From: Trogon surrucura
Lineage: Eukaryota > Chordata > Aves > Trogoniformes > Trogonidae
Direction: 5' to 3'
Assembly (NCBI GenBank): GCA_020746105.1
Contig: CM036617.1
Location: forward strand, 164,432,912-164,496,911
DNA: 64,000 nucleotides
Made by a program: the position numbers and the translations under genes. Each line of letters opens with the position of its first letter. The first letter of the stretch is position 1. This document shows, one piece after another, positions 47,554 to 59,100 of this stretch. The notes under the pieces were generated by a model, which saw only the letters and a program-made list of their open reading frames with translations, had not been told where the DNA came from and did not search any database.

Positions 47554-50500
47554 TGTCTAGCCTGGGAGGTGAAAGGCAGGCCGGGTGGAGGTAGACAGGA
47601 AGAGCAAGAAAGAAATTTCCAGGCTCTGCAAGAAGAGAAAAGCAGAGTAGGCATTTACCACGAGGTTTCTCTTCATGCTTACTATCTCTGAGCCCTGAGA
47701 ACATCCCTAGGCAAATCACATCATCTCTCTGCACCTTCATCCTACCAGGCAAAGCAGGATGGCTTCAGGGTGCAAGGGCAAGCCACAACTGGGCAGAGCT
47801 GAAAAGTTCCCCCTAAGCCTGGGGCAGCTTGCAGCTCCTTGACCCCTGGTCACATGCAGCCAAGCAGGGCTACAGCTCCCAGCTGAGACTGGAGAAGTGC
47901 ACCTGACATGGTGGGCCACCAGAATCTGCAGCACTCCTCTTGCTCCATATCCAGCCTTGCCTGCAGGTTGGTGTGAGATGAGAGCCAGCAATGTGAACCT
48001 CTTTCAGCTCCCAAGACCTCTCTTTGATCCTCTCGTGTCCCTGTCTGCTCCAGTCGAGAGCCCTCCAGGATTTGTCCTGCTACAGAAGCCTCCAGGAGTG
48101 AGGCACAGGAGATCTATCAAGCCTGCTGTGTTTTCCTCTGGGACGCCCCGGTGCACAGCCCTCGTCCTCCCTTCCCTGCTGTGAGTGGCCAGATTTGGGA
48201 AATGGGTGAAGGGGGAGAGCACGGCAAACCGGTGGTTATTTGCATACCAGAGAGATTAAGACTCTGTACCTACACAGAGGGGCTGGAACAAAGCCTAGGG
48301 GGGGGAGAAGAAGGGAATTAGAGGGGATGTCTTGTGAGTCGCTCTTGGGGCTCTTAAGCTGCCCGAGAATTTTGCTCTAGTTGGCTGCTGTGGGTATGTT
48401 TTTTCTCATTTCTCCCTTAGGCACCAAGTCCCTGCCATATTTCTTCCAGCACCATTGGCCTCACTCTCTTAGTCAGCCAGGCTTATTTTCACATCTGTAT
48501 GCAAAACTGTCACTGGACTTTGCTTATAGATGCTCTCAAGTAGCATCAGACAGGTATTAGAAAGCAAGGGGGCTTTGTGGGGTCGTTTCTCCTATCACCA
48601 TCTTGCTGGCAGTACAGTCCCAAAGTAAGTCCCGCCTCCTCCCCAGCTCCCTTGGCTGAAGGACTATGAGACAGTGGCAATGCCCCCTTGGCACCAGCAA
48701 TTGTGGGAAATGCCAGCAGTCACATACTGAGTGGAGACTGCTGAGGGGGCAAGGACACTTCTATGGATGGGACACACAGCAGTGGCACCTGGGAATTTTG
48801 GATTTGGGTGTATTTCTCAAGGAAGTTCCACTTTGTGTCCTCCAAGCAACAGGGACAACCTCACCTAATTCCCACAGCTGCCATTGCTTTGCACATTAAA
48901 GTGCAAATCCTTTTAGCAAAAGCATGGATGGCACTAGTTGGGGCAGAGGCCAAGTAAAGGTCCCTGAAGCAGAGCTCCCCAAACCTTCAGGACCCCGTCA
49001 GCCATGAAAAAAGGAAGCAAGATCCAGCTCTGAGTATGGATTGGGACAGCTCTTTGGGGTGGCCATATCCTAACAGCTCTCAGGCTGAACGACAGGAGCT
49101 GCAGAGGCTACTCCAGTCTCTCCCCACTGTCCCAGGTCTCAAGGACTGCGGCAAGGGGCAGATCACAAACTGAGAACAAGGTGCTGTAAAGACATTTTCA
49201 AGGGCAAGAATCATTGCAAGGAAGAAAAGATAATTATCCGTTCTCCAGACACCCACCCCTTTCCCCTCACACCCTTTCCAGTATTATCTGGATCACTGGC
49301 ACCCAGAGAGCCAGACTGAGCTCAGCTCAGCTTCTGCCATCACCCGCCCGCTGCTCCTCTCCTAGCTCCACCTGACTGACAAGCAAGGTACAGCTGTACA
49401 AAAGGTGACCTGCTGCAAAAGCACAATGATTTCTCAACTAGTCCTGGTGCTCCACCACTGCACCATCTGCTGTGCAGAGATACTTCAAATAAGAGTGAAT
49501 GTAACTAAACATACCCTGAGCCTTTTTATCCAAGCTCCTCTCCCAGCCTCGCTCTTCTTGATCTCGTCCTGCACCACAAATGAAATGAATCAATAAAACC
49601 ATTGCAATTAATCTTTTTTCCTCAACCCCCCCACCAGCTTCCCATCAAGAAAATATTTATTAATCTGTGCCAGGCTCTTCAGAGATTTCTGTAGCCTGTT
49701 GATGATGACTCAACAGCATCTGATTTTGAAGAGCATGTTAGATAAAAACACGTCAGTACTGTCTGAGTTTGTAGCTGGAAGGGTACTTCTGCAAGTAGTA
49801 CTTTCTTGGTGCTACAGAACCTTACAGCAAGGCATGAAAGCGCTTTTACCTGCCTGCTGCTAGACGTTGGCTGAATAAGACGAGGTGTACCAGAGGAGTT
49901 CACTCAGTGAGTAACCTCCAAGGCCAATATGCTCTAGCACAGCTCTACTGGAGAATTATCCCAGCTCTAAGTCAGGCAGTTCAGAGCTGCCTTGTTCCTA
50001 ACACCGTGGCCCGTATGCCAGCTCTTCTGCTCATGGCTGCGCATGGTAGTCACACCTTGTTCCCTGCACCTGCCTTTGCACACTATACAGCTTGCTATTA
50101 TTTTCTCCTCAGTTAAGGAGCTTTATTCACAGGTAAAAATACCACACATAAGTTCACTTGCACCTAAAAGCTCATCAGCACAGGCACTTGCCCTTCCCCG
50201 TGCATCACAGGTGGGTGGGTCAGAGACAGCACTGCTGCAGGTGGGTGCCAAGAGAAGGTTTGTGCCGACACCAGAATTCACAAGCCCAGTTTGGGAGAGT
50301 GAAGGCCATGGCAGGTTCAGCAGTGGCTGCCAGTCCCTGTGGATGCACAGAGAGCACAGAACAGCCCGTGCGGGGTGATGCCCAGCAGAGCCCCAGCGTG
50401 CCAGGCGAGCTACATCCAGGAGGACCCACATAAATGCTAGGGTGGCTCCTAGTACCTCCACAGAGTGTGGATGTGGCAGGGGTCTATTTACTAAATGTAA

Positions 50501-52370
50501 GGGCTACAGTTCATGCCACCAGCCCCTCCAGACCACAGACAACACCCTGGGAAATCATTCGTTAGAGAATTGAATCAGCACAGGCCCTGGGACGAGCTAT
50601 CCTGTTGGCGGCCGGTGCTGGGGTGGAGGCATCTCTCCGCGCCACTGACCTGTGCAATGAAGTAACGACCTCCTGTGCAAGGGCTGCGCCTCGGAGGGCC
50701 AAGCGGACCCCTCAGCAGCCCTCTCTTCTCCCTCCAGCTGGCACTTCCTGGCTCTGGACAAGGGTGCCCGGTTAGATGGTCCCGCCAGCTCTTGGTTCCA
50801 TGGTGGGCATGCCGTCAGCCGGGCGCGGGGCGATGCCTGCAGGAGTCCAGCGTCTGATGAAGGGTCTCTTGTGCCCCTGCTCCTTCCTTCGGGGCAACTA
50901 TGTCCTCACCAGAGAGCTAATCCCCCTCTCAGCCTGTTTTCCTCTGGCTCCGACGCTGCCCAGCAAAGCCACCTGTGGCTGATCCGGGGGGACGCCCCCT
51001 CACAGGGGACCCCTTTGACTCCTGCGGGTGCGGGTAGTGCCCCGCGGGGCTCCCAGCGTGGATGCGGGTCAGCAGCCGCTTATGGTTTCAGGCTGGTGGA
51101 GACCAGCGGGTGCTGAGCGGGCAGAAAGCACTTCTCCACTTTTAAGAGGCTTTTCCAGCCAATGGGGAGGAGGTGGCTGCCGCAGCCGAATCCCCCGGTA
51201 ATCCCACTGCCCCAGGGGCTCCTGGCCTTTCCCCCAGCAGAGCGGGGCAGGCTGGAAGGGGGCAGATTCCGAGCGGCTGAAGCGGGAGGAAAGCGGGGCG
51301 AGGGTGGGGCGGGGGTGGCTGGTGACAGACCCAGCCAAGAGGGAGGGTACTGGGCAAGCGGGCAGTGAAAGGTGAGGGCACGGGCCTATACTTCAGTAAG
51401 GGTCAAAATGCGGGAAGGTGCTTGCTTTTGAAACCCCTCACTGCTTCCTCAGGTGCAGACCAGAAGGATGGAGAAGTGCCGATGTGGTTCTGCAGGGCAT
51501 GTGCGCGTCAGAGGAGGAAGACAAGGTGAACTGGCTGAGGAATCACCACCATCCACGGCTCAACGTGACAGATTTAACCCACCCCTGGCAGCTCACTAAC
51601 CTCCCCCCCCCAATAAACCCTCTCAATGGCTGCCACCCGGAAGGGGGTCTGGCAATCACCGGGGATGAGCCAGTCTCCAGTCACACACGGGGGAACCCGT
51701 TTTACTTCTAGGGAGGGGGTTTTGGGGAGGAAAAGGCCTGGGCTGTAAACCCCCAAAGCGCCTCAGCCTCCCGGCAGCAGAGGTGGGGAAGCTGCAGGGG
51801 CTTTGCAGCAGTGGCAGCCGGGGTTTAATTTCTATTAATAAGGCTAATCGGCTAAAGCCCTGGCCGTTGCTTCTGCTCCCTCCCTCACCGCCTCTCCCAG
51901 GAGGGCTCCCCCAGCACATCTAGGGCATCCCCTGCAGTGGTGCCAGCCTCATGGGGCCCTTGCAGGTTCCAGGGGAGCATTTCCCACACACACACACACA
52001 CACACACAAAGCAGCCCTGGGATTCCCCTGGGGCACACAGCCTGGGGTAGGCAAGGAGAAGATGGCTGTCTGGCCAGCAAGGCTTGCCCACTCACGGCAG
52101 CCAGGAGGTGTGGGGTTGCTGCCCTCCAGCGGCAGGACAGCCGGGAGGGTGTCCAGAGGGTGACCAGCGACGGTAATGCCCTCCATGTCCAACCTGGCCA
52201 AACTGGGCTGGTGGCTGCCCCGGCTGGAGCTGTAGCACCGCCAGCATTCAGCACCCTTACCATGAGTGGCCATCATGGCCCCAATGCTGGCAGAGAACCC
52301 TACATCTTCCTTCCACTGCCACCCCTCACCCAGGTGATGTCCCAGCCCCTGGGATGGCTACTGAAGCGGC
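47554..52370. other. SLC16A8 upstream region / BAIAP2L2 downstream spacer
   Basis: About 4.8 kb between two head-to-tail minus-strand genes. It must contain the SLC16A8 promoter and any noncoding exon, but I could not fix a start site. Candidate sites include an octamer ATTTGCAT at 48,238-48,245, an OTX/CRX-like TTAATC (minus strand, 48,259-48,254) next to it, and an M-box-like TCACATG at 47,850-47,856. These fit an RPE-type promoter but are short and common. GC-rich sequence spans about 51,000-51,400. No additional gene is seen. Confidence 0.45.
51985..52008. repeat. (CA)12 microsatellite
   Basis: An uninterrupted CA dinucleotide run of 24 bp in the SLC16A8/BAIAP2L2 spacer. Confidence 0.95.
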
Positions 52371-53104
52371 ATTCTCCATTTTATTTAAAAAAAAACAAAA
52401 CAGAACAAAACAAAACCACAATCTTTTCCAAAGGACAGTAAGTGAAGGAGCAGGGCAGTGGTGCTGGGCACTATTGCCTGGCCCTGCCTTGCCCCAGGGC
52501 TGCCCAGCAAGGAAAGGGGCGGCACTCGGGGTGAGAAGGGGCAGATGCTGCTACGAATGGCCACGGTTGCCAAAGGGGCTGAAAGCTGCACGCTGCAGAC
52601 CCTGGCAGAGGGTTCACGCCACTGGAAGCCTTCTTGTGGCCTCCTCTCTTTGGGGTTCTTGTTTATGGTAGAGACTGTTTGGTACATGTCCTCTGCCCAC
52701 AGCAGGGCCAGCAAAGCTTCACCTTTGTCATCCTGCTAGCACTGCCACATGCTGCAGCTGATCTCACCCACCCATCCCTCCACCTCTCAGACCATCAGCA
52801 ACCCTTCTCCCAGGCCACCAGCACCAGTAACACCAGACTTCTCCCACTCCAGTACAGTAACATCACATGGGAAAGAGGAACAAGAGGCTGGGGTGGGAGG
52901 AATCTGAAAGGAGCAGCAGAGATCTGCTGCTGGCTAAAGCACGCCAGGTGAGTTGGGTCCTGATGTCTCAGAGGTAGGGGAAGAGAAAAGAGAGGATACT
53001 CCATGAGTGATAGCACCAGGTTGCTGCCCAGTTGGGGGTCACAGCTCATCACTTTTAGGCCTCCCTCTTCCCTGCTGAAATTCTCTGCTGTCCACAGCCC
53101 CGCT
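52365..53104 (-). other. BAIAP2L2: Probable BAIAP2L2 3' UTR with poly(A) signal
   Basis: On the minus strand, AATAAA lies at 52,385-52,380, about 720 nt after the stop. It directly follows a run of minus-strand T residues broken by single G or C bases. No closer canonical signal was noticed. The boundary is inferred. Confidence 0.5.
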
Positions 53105-56100
53105 TCATCGGATGATGGGTGCTGAGCGGTCGTTGGTGACTGTGGGACGCAGCTTGACTGTGGCAAAGGGGTTGGTACCTCTGGAAGGGGAAAAAAAAAC
53201 AGAAAACCATCAGGAAATCTGCAAAGACCATGCAGGGGTCCCGCTGAGCAAAGACTTTTTAGTCCTGCCGGAACAGCCGTGTCTATGCTGAGGAGGAGTG
53301 TACGGTAAAGCTGGCTGCTGAGTATGTTTTCTCCCTCCTTAACACACCCTGCTGCAGATTCTCATGTGGTTCCCTTTGGGCTTTCCTCGGGGCTTCTCAT
53401 CCTCCCTCTTCCACAGGATGAAGAAAGGACACTAGCATGAGGCTGTCATTTGCAGTAGCACTCCACACTTGTGGCTCCTGACCCTCCAAGCAAGGAGTCA
53501 GGGAGCAGAAGGAGGCTACAGCACCATGACAGAAACATGGAGGCACCAACCCAGCTGCAGGGAGAAGGAACGTGGGCATTTATGGCAAGCCTCATCTCCA
53601 CAGACCTGACTCCTCAAAGCTAAAAGCCACCTCCTCTACTTCTGAGCCCTTTCCAAGCAGGCAGAGCTGTACAAATCGGGTAGTTCCACGCTCAGGCTTA
53701 GAGTTGCTATTGTGGCTCTTCCAGAATGGAGGGGAAGGTGCACGCAGATCTGGCAATATGCTCAGGTTGTTCAGGTTCCACCAGAGGCAGGAGAAAGCCT
53801 TCCCAGAACGGCCCACCTCTGCCTCCTGTCCTGGAAGGTAGGCTGTGCATTGCCTTCTTCCAGACATATCCCTGTTCCTCCCACATTTGATAATCCAAAA
53901 GATTAAATAAAAATAGCATTGTAATAATGACCACTCTGATGATTCCAGAGCAGAGCTCCACACCTTACTCACCTGGGGAAGAGTTCAGGGGGCTGGTGAA
54001 ATACTCCTGATTTCTGCAGTGAAAAGAAAGATAGCAGTGAGCACTCTGCGGTGGGGTATGGAGGGACAGAAGTGGGGCAGGGGACACCGCACACATGGAA
54101 AAAGATTTCACAAAATACTTGAGTTAGGAGCCCAGGTCCTATTAACATGTCTCTGACCCCTTATTCATTCAAGCTTTGCAAAAGCCCACAAATTCCCTAC
54201 TACAGGTAACACCCTGATTTCTGTGGTGAGGGGCTGTCCCAACGCCACAGGTTCCTTATTCGCCTGGGACACCTCTTCTTTAAGGAAGAAAGGAGATGCC
54301 TCAGGTCCCTTAAGTGCCATGTCTGAAAGCACAGCAAACAGTGACACTCTGAGCTACATTTCACCCCGCCAGCACAGCCAGAGATGCCCCCCTCATGTTG
54401 CCCGTACACCCTGGCAAGGAGTTTATCATCAGTGCCCTCATGCTTCCTGCATCCACGGGGAATTCAGGTGCTGTAACTACCTACCCTACAACACATACTG
54501 CTTAAATGTGGTGAAGAAAGATAGACCTAAGCCATGTGGCCCATATTCTTGGCCAGTAGATAGTGGAGGATCAGGGAAAACCGGCCTGCTAAATCACGCC
54601 ACTTTCTATAACTGGTGGCAGACAAGAAACTAACATGTGGCTATCTGTTCCAACTGGGAAGACAAACACACACACATTTGCTCCTGGCTTAACCGAAGAG
54701 TACCTTGGACATAAGTTCAGAGCAAGGCTGAGTCTCTCCAAACTTCTAAGGAGGCTCAATCACTCTGCCATGGTACTCCACACACACTTCATTGCTCAAT
54801 CCCAGGTCTATCCCTACATCCTAGCCCTGGGATCGGATAGAAACCAGTGATCCAGGGGCAGGGATAGGTTACAGAGTCTGTCCTCCTTTGTGATGTGCAG
54901 CCTGAGGCTCCCTGAAGCAGGACACAAGGGGAAAAACCAGTAATTAAATGTATTTTTCAGTCTTGTGAGCCATCTAGTTGCTTGCAACCTGGCACTGGCC
55001 TAGAACCAATGACCAGAGATGAGCTTTCCCAGCCTCCTGTGAGATTGAACAAGTAACTCTCCACAGGCAGCACCATTCTTCCCTCTCCCTCAGGTCCTCA
55101 CTTTTAACCGTCCTCAGCTTTAACTTTGTCCTCACCAATCAATTCCCCACAGCTACAAACAGTGACAAGTGGAGGGTTTCCTTCTCAGAATGCCATTTAT
55201 AAGCCATGGGTGGGACACAACTTGTTCTAAGGCTCTCCAAAATGACTGTGCCCTCAGCCTTTGCTCCCGGCTTTTGCCCTGCCCCAGCTGTGACTTTAAC
55301 CCAACCCTTGCTTGAATTTAGAAGAAGAGCCCTATGAAACTCCTCTCCTTACTCTGAAGGGAAAAGGATGGCATCTCTGTTAGCTGGTCACCCACTTTCC
55401 AGCCCAGCCTGATCACTCCATGGTCCTACTATTAGCAGAAAGAGGTGTTGCCCTGGAGCCACCAGAAATCAGGCTGGGAGGTCATGGAGAAAAGGACTGA
55501 ACTGAAGGGTCCCTGGTGAGCAAAAAGAGAAAGAAATGAGAAGGGTAAGGACAGAAAAGCAGTCCCGTGGGGGAGAAAAGCACTGAGGATCTGCACACAC
55601 AAGACTGACTGGCAGGAGCCACCAGGACATGGTGGCATGCGAACAGCCTGGGTGAGAAAGGCCAGTGCCTAACAAGACCGCTTAGTTCAGGAAGAAAGAA
55701 GGTCACACACCAACATCTGGAAGGTGTTCTTTCTCAGCAGATCAATGCAGAAAATGTGTGCCTTGGAGGATGAAAGTCAGACCTGGCCCACTTCCCACCC
55801 ACCCACCCACTACTCACTCCTCCTGCACTCACCCTGGAGCCAGAACTGACTGGGGTGGCCACCGCACTCTGGTGACTGCTGGCACCCACCGGGAGGGGAG
55901 GTGGGTTTGACAAACTGGGTTGGGCAGCAGCAGGCCAGTAATTGCTAGAGGAAGGAGTGCTGGGACGGTCCAGGATGTCATCCATACTGTGACTGCTTCG
56001 CAGTGGGAAGGACCTGAGCAAGATGAGAAGACAGTGGAGTGAGACTCAAAGAACAGGGAACAGGGAGCAGCACAAGGGCTAGCCATGACATGTATCTATA

Positions 56101-59100
56101 GGATGTCTCTGGAGAAAATACACATGGCTTAGACTGGTCCAATCACAAGTGCCTTTGAGAAGATATTACATATGTTAGGGAAGCCATCTAGGCAAGGTCT
56201 GTGAGACTCAGGGCATGGCAAGGCTGGCAGCAGATGCTCCAGCATGGCAGCGCTGCAGCTTTCCATGGGGTACACACCCCAAACAGGTAGCCACTGGTGT
56301 TAGTGACCTACCAGGAACCACTTCAGCTCCTGTGTGACCAATTGCTCTCCTGTTACCTGGTGGCTGGCTCCTCCATCTCCCTTGCATCCTCCAGAGGTTT
56401 GACATAAGCTTCAGGGAACCAGCCACATCTAGGACATAGGAATAGAAACAAATTACTTCCAGGCAACCGTGATTTGTGGCTCTTCAGAGCCAGCTGCCCA
56501 ACACTCTTAATCTACACCCATCCCACATATCACCCAAACCGCTGCTGCCACTGCCTCATGTGACAGGGTTTCTGCACCCTTTGGTGGGGCATGGGGTTAT
56601 TGTGAGACAGTCCTTGAGCTCAAACAGGACTCCCTTATCTCAGAGGCTGTGCAAAATCCCCACTCCTGAGAGCAATGCTGGTGCATTCCAGGAAGAGACT
56701 CTGACCAAGCATGGCCTCCAAGGCCATGGAAATCCCTTCTCCTCAAGGCAAGGCAGCTCCACTCCAGAATCCTCCCAAAAAGAGCAGCACTAGTTTCTTT
56801 CAGCTTGCATCTGAGCATGAGCTTTCCTGCAGAACATGGTGCTGGGACACCATGGGGAACAGGGCAAGGTTTGAGCAAAGGTGTTGGCCAGTAGTGCTGT
56901 GGGGAGTAATTCAGTAAGCACTGGGTGCAGCAGTTTCCATGCCCTGTCTGTGCTGGAGGCTGTGGCAGCCGTTGCGGTGTGAGCTGAGAAATGCCGGGCC
57001 TCTCGGGTAACTCCAGCAGCTCACAGCCCTGAGCTGGGTCTCATAACAAGGAGTCATCCAGTCATGCAAACCCAGAGGGGGTCACTGCATCCCTGCCTCT
57101 TCCACCCGAAGCCCCCGGAGTTTTCTCAGGCAGCTCATTCACGCTCGCCCTGCCCCACCACATCTTCTCAGCCTGGAGACCCCCCATGAAAAGCACAGCC
57201 CATGACTGAGCTCATGGCAATGTCCCACCCAGATGGTGCGTGAGACACAGTGCCCAGGCCACGCTGGGAGAGGAGAGATAATTTTGGGCTCAAGCCTCCC
57301 AGCTACAGACCCGACAAGCCTGCATCAGGCCAACTGACAGCACCAAAGTCACATACGTGGATGAGCCCTCCAGCTTGCCGTAGAGCCAGCCGTTCTGCGC
57401 CTCCGGCATCAGCACCGTAATGACAGCCCCAGGGTCAAATCGCAGCAGGGTCCGGTTGGAACCCGTCGTGTGGGCCACGATAGCCTGTACTCGCGTCGTG
57501 CCGTTCCTCCTCCTGCCTTCGCTGCTGCTGCTGGCCTCGCCGAAGGAACCCGAACGGGAGGTACGGCCAGTGGGGAGCAAACCTGTGGGGAGGCATCCGA
57601 GGGGTCTGGCTTGAATCTGGCATCCTCCTGCAACACCCACGCTGCCCCGAAGGGACCAGTGCTTCCCCAGTCAATTATCCTAGAGGAGTAGATGGCCTTT
57701 CTCTGCGGGCAGAGAGCAGGACATAGCACAGGAAAGGGTAAAACATTCATCTTGCAGGAGAAAATCAACTCAAGCTCAAACCACTTGCTTTGCACTGTGG
57801 TCTTTTCAGCCAGGTGGTTAGGGCACAGGCTCTGCCTGCTAAACAACTGATGGGTGTCTGTCTTCCCAACCTTGCCAGAACAACTGAGAATATGGGTAGT
57901 TTTCCTCTTCCCCTGCCTTTTTTTTTTTTTTTTTAATACTACTTTAAGCCGAAACTTGTCATGAAGGAAAAGCAGGTGAGACATGAAATAACTGGCTGAA
58001 TTATGCAGGGCAAGGTAATATTTAGTCTGGTAGTGTAAGGCAAGATGAATCACCAAAAGGAGAACTCCAGTAAGAACTAGCCCTCATGGTTCAAGGAACC
58101 TTGAAAATTACACACCTGTGGTTCCCCCCTTCATACAGCCAGCCAGGAAACCTGGCCTTGTCCTGGATGGACGCTGCTCTGAAGGTTGTGCTCACCCCCT
58201 GCTTCGTTCAGCATTGCCCTCCTCAGCTCCCATATGCTCTGTCCTCATGCCCAGGAATGTGGCTGAGGACCAGTGATCTGACAGAGCAGTGGTCCCTCCC
58301 CAAACTCAATCCTGTTCCCAGAGTGGCCCAACCACTATGTCTCCCCACAGCATTGCTCCCAGACATGGGTCATACTGGCTGATGGTGTCCTCCGCAGTGG
58401 TCGCCTGGGGGACTCTGGTTGAGGAGACAGTCTCATTTCTGTAGGCTCCGGAGAGAAGATGCTGGATCTACTCCCAGTCATGGGAGAAGCAAAGTCCCCA
58501 AGGGGTCTCTGGGGCTGCTGGAAGGAAAGGAGGCTGAATGTATATCCACTGGGGCTGTGTTAAGCGGGAGACGCTGTGAGAGGTACCCAGTCCCTCTAAG
58601 AAAGGCAAACTCAGCATGTTCCCCCATTGCAGCCCATACACATGCTTCCCTTCATCTTGGCCAAGAAAGTCCACGAAAGATGGAGAAGGCAGCAAGTACC
58701 GCGGTTGGCCAAGAACTGGCCACAATTGGCCAAGGACTGGCCTTGCCCTGCAGTCTTGCCACCTCAGAATCATAGAATACTTTGGGTTGCAAGGGACCCT
58801 TTAAAGGTCATCTACTCCAACCCCTCCTTGCAACGAGCAGGGACATCTTCAACTAGACCAAGCTGCTCAGAGCCCTGTCCAATCTGACCTTGAATATTTC
58901 CAGGGATGGGGCATCTACCATCTCTCTGGGCAACCTGTTCCAGAGTTTCACCAAACAAGGTGAAGGTTCTCTGTGGGGTCCTCACCATCTCAAGGTGGGT
59001 GGGAGTGTGCCGGCCCGATGGATACCCCTGGCTGTGGGAGGCTGCGAGAAGCCCATGCGAGTGGCTGTTTGAGGGGTTGCGGCTGGCCTCCAGCTGCTCC

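Noticed and set aside
47554..49400. A noncoding first exon of SLC16A8
   Set aside because: A probable acceptor at 47,562 implies one, but no donor/start combination stood out enough to annotate.
57409..58056. 215-aa minus-strand frame across the BAIAP2L2 SH3 exon
   Set aside because: It is in a different frame from the SH3 coding frame and runs through intron; the family match lies in the alternative frame of exon 57582-57357.
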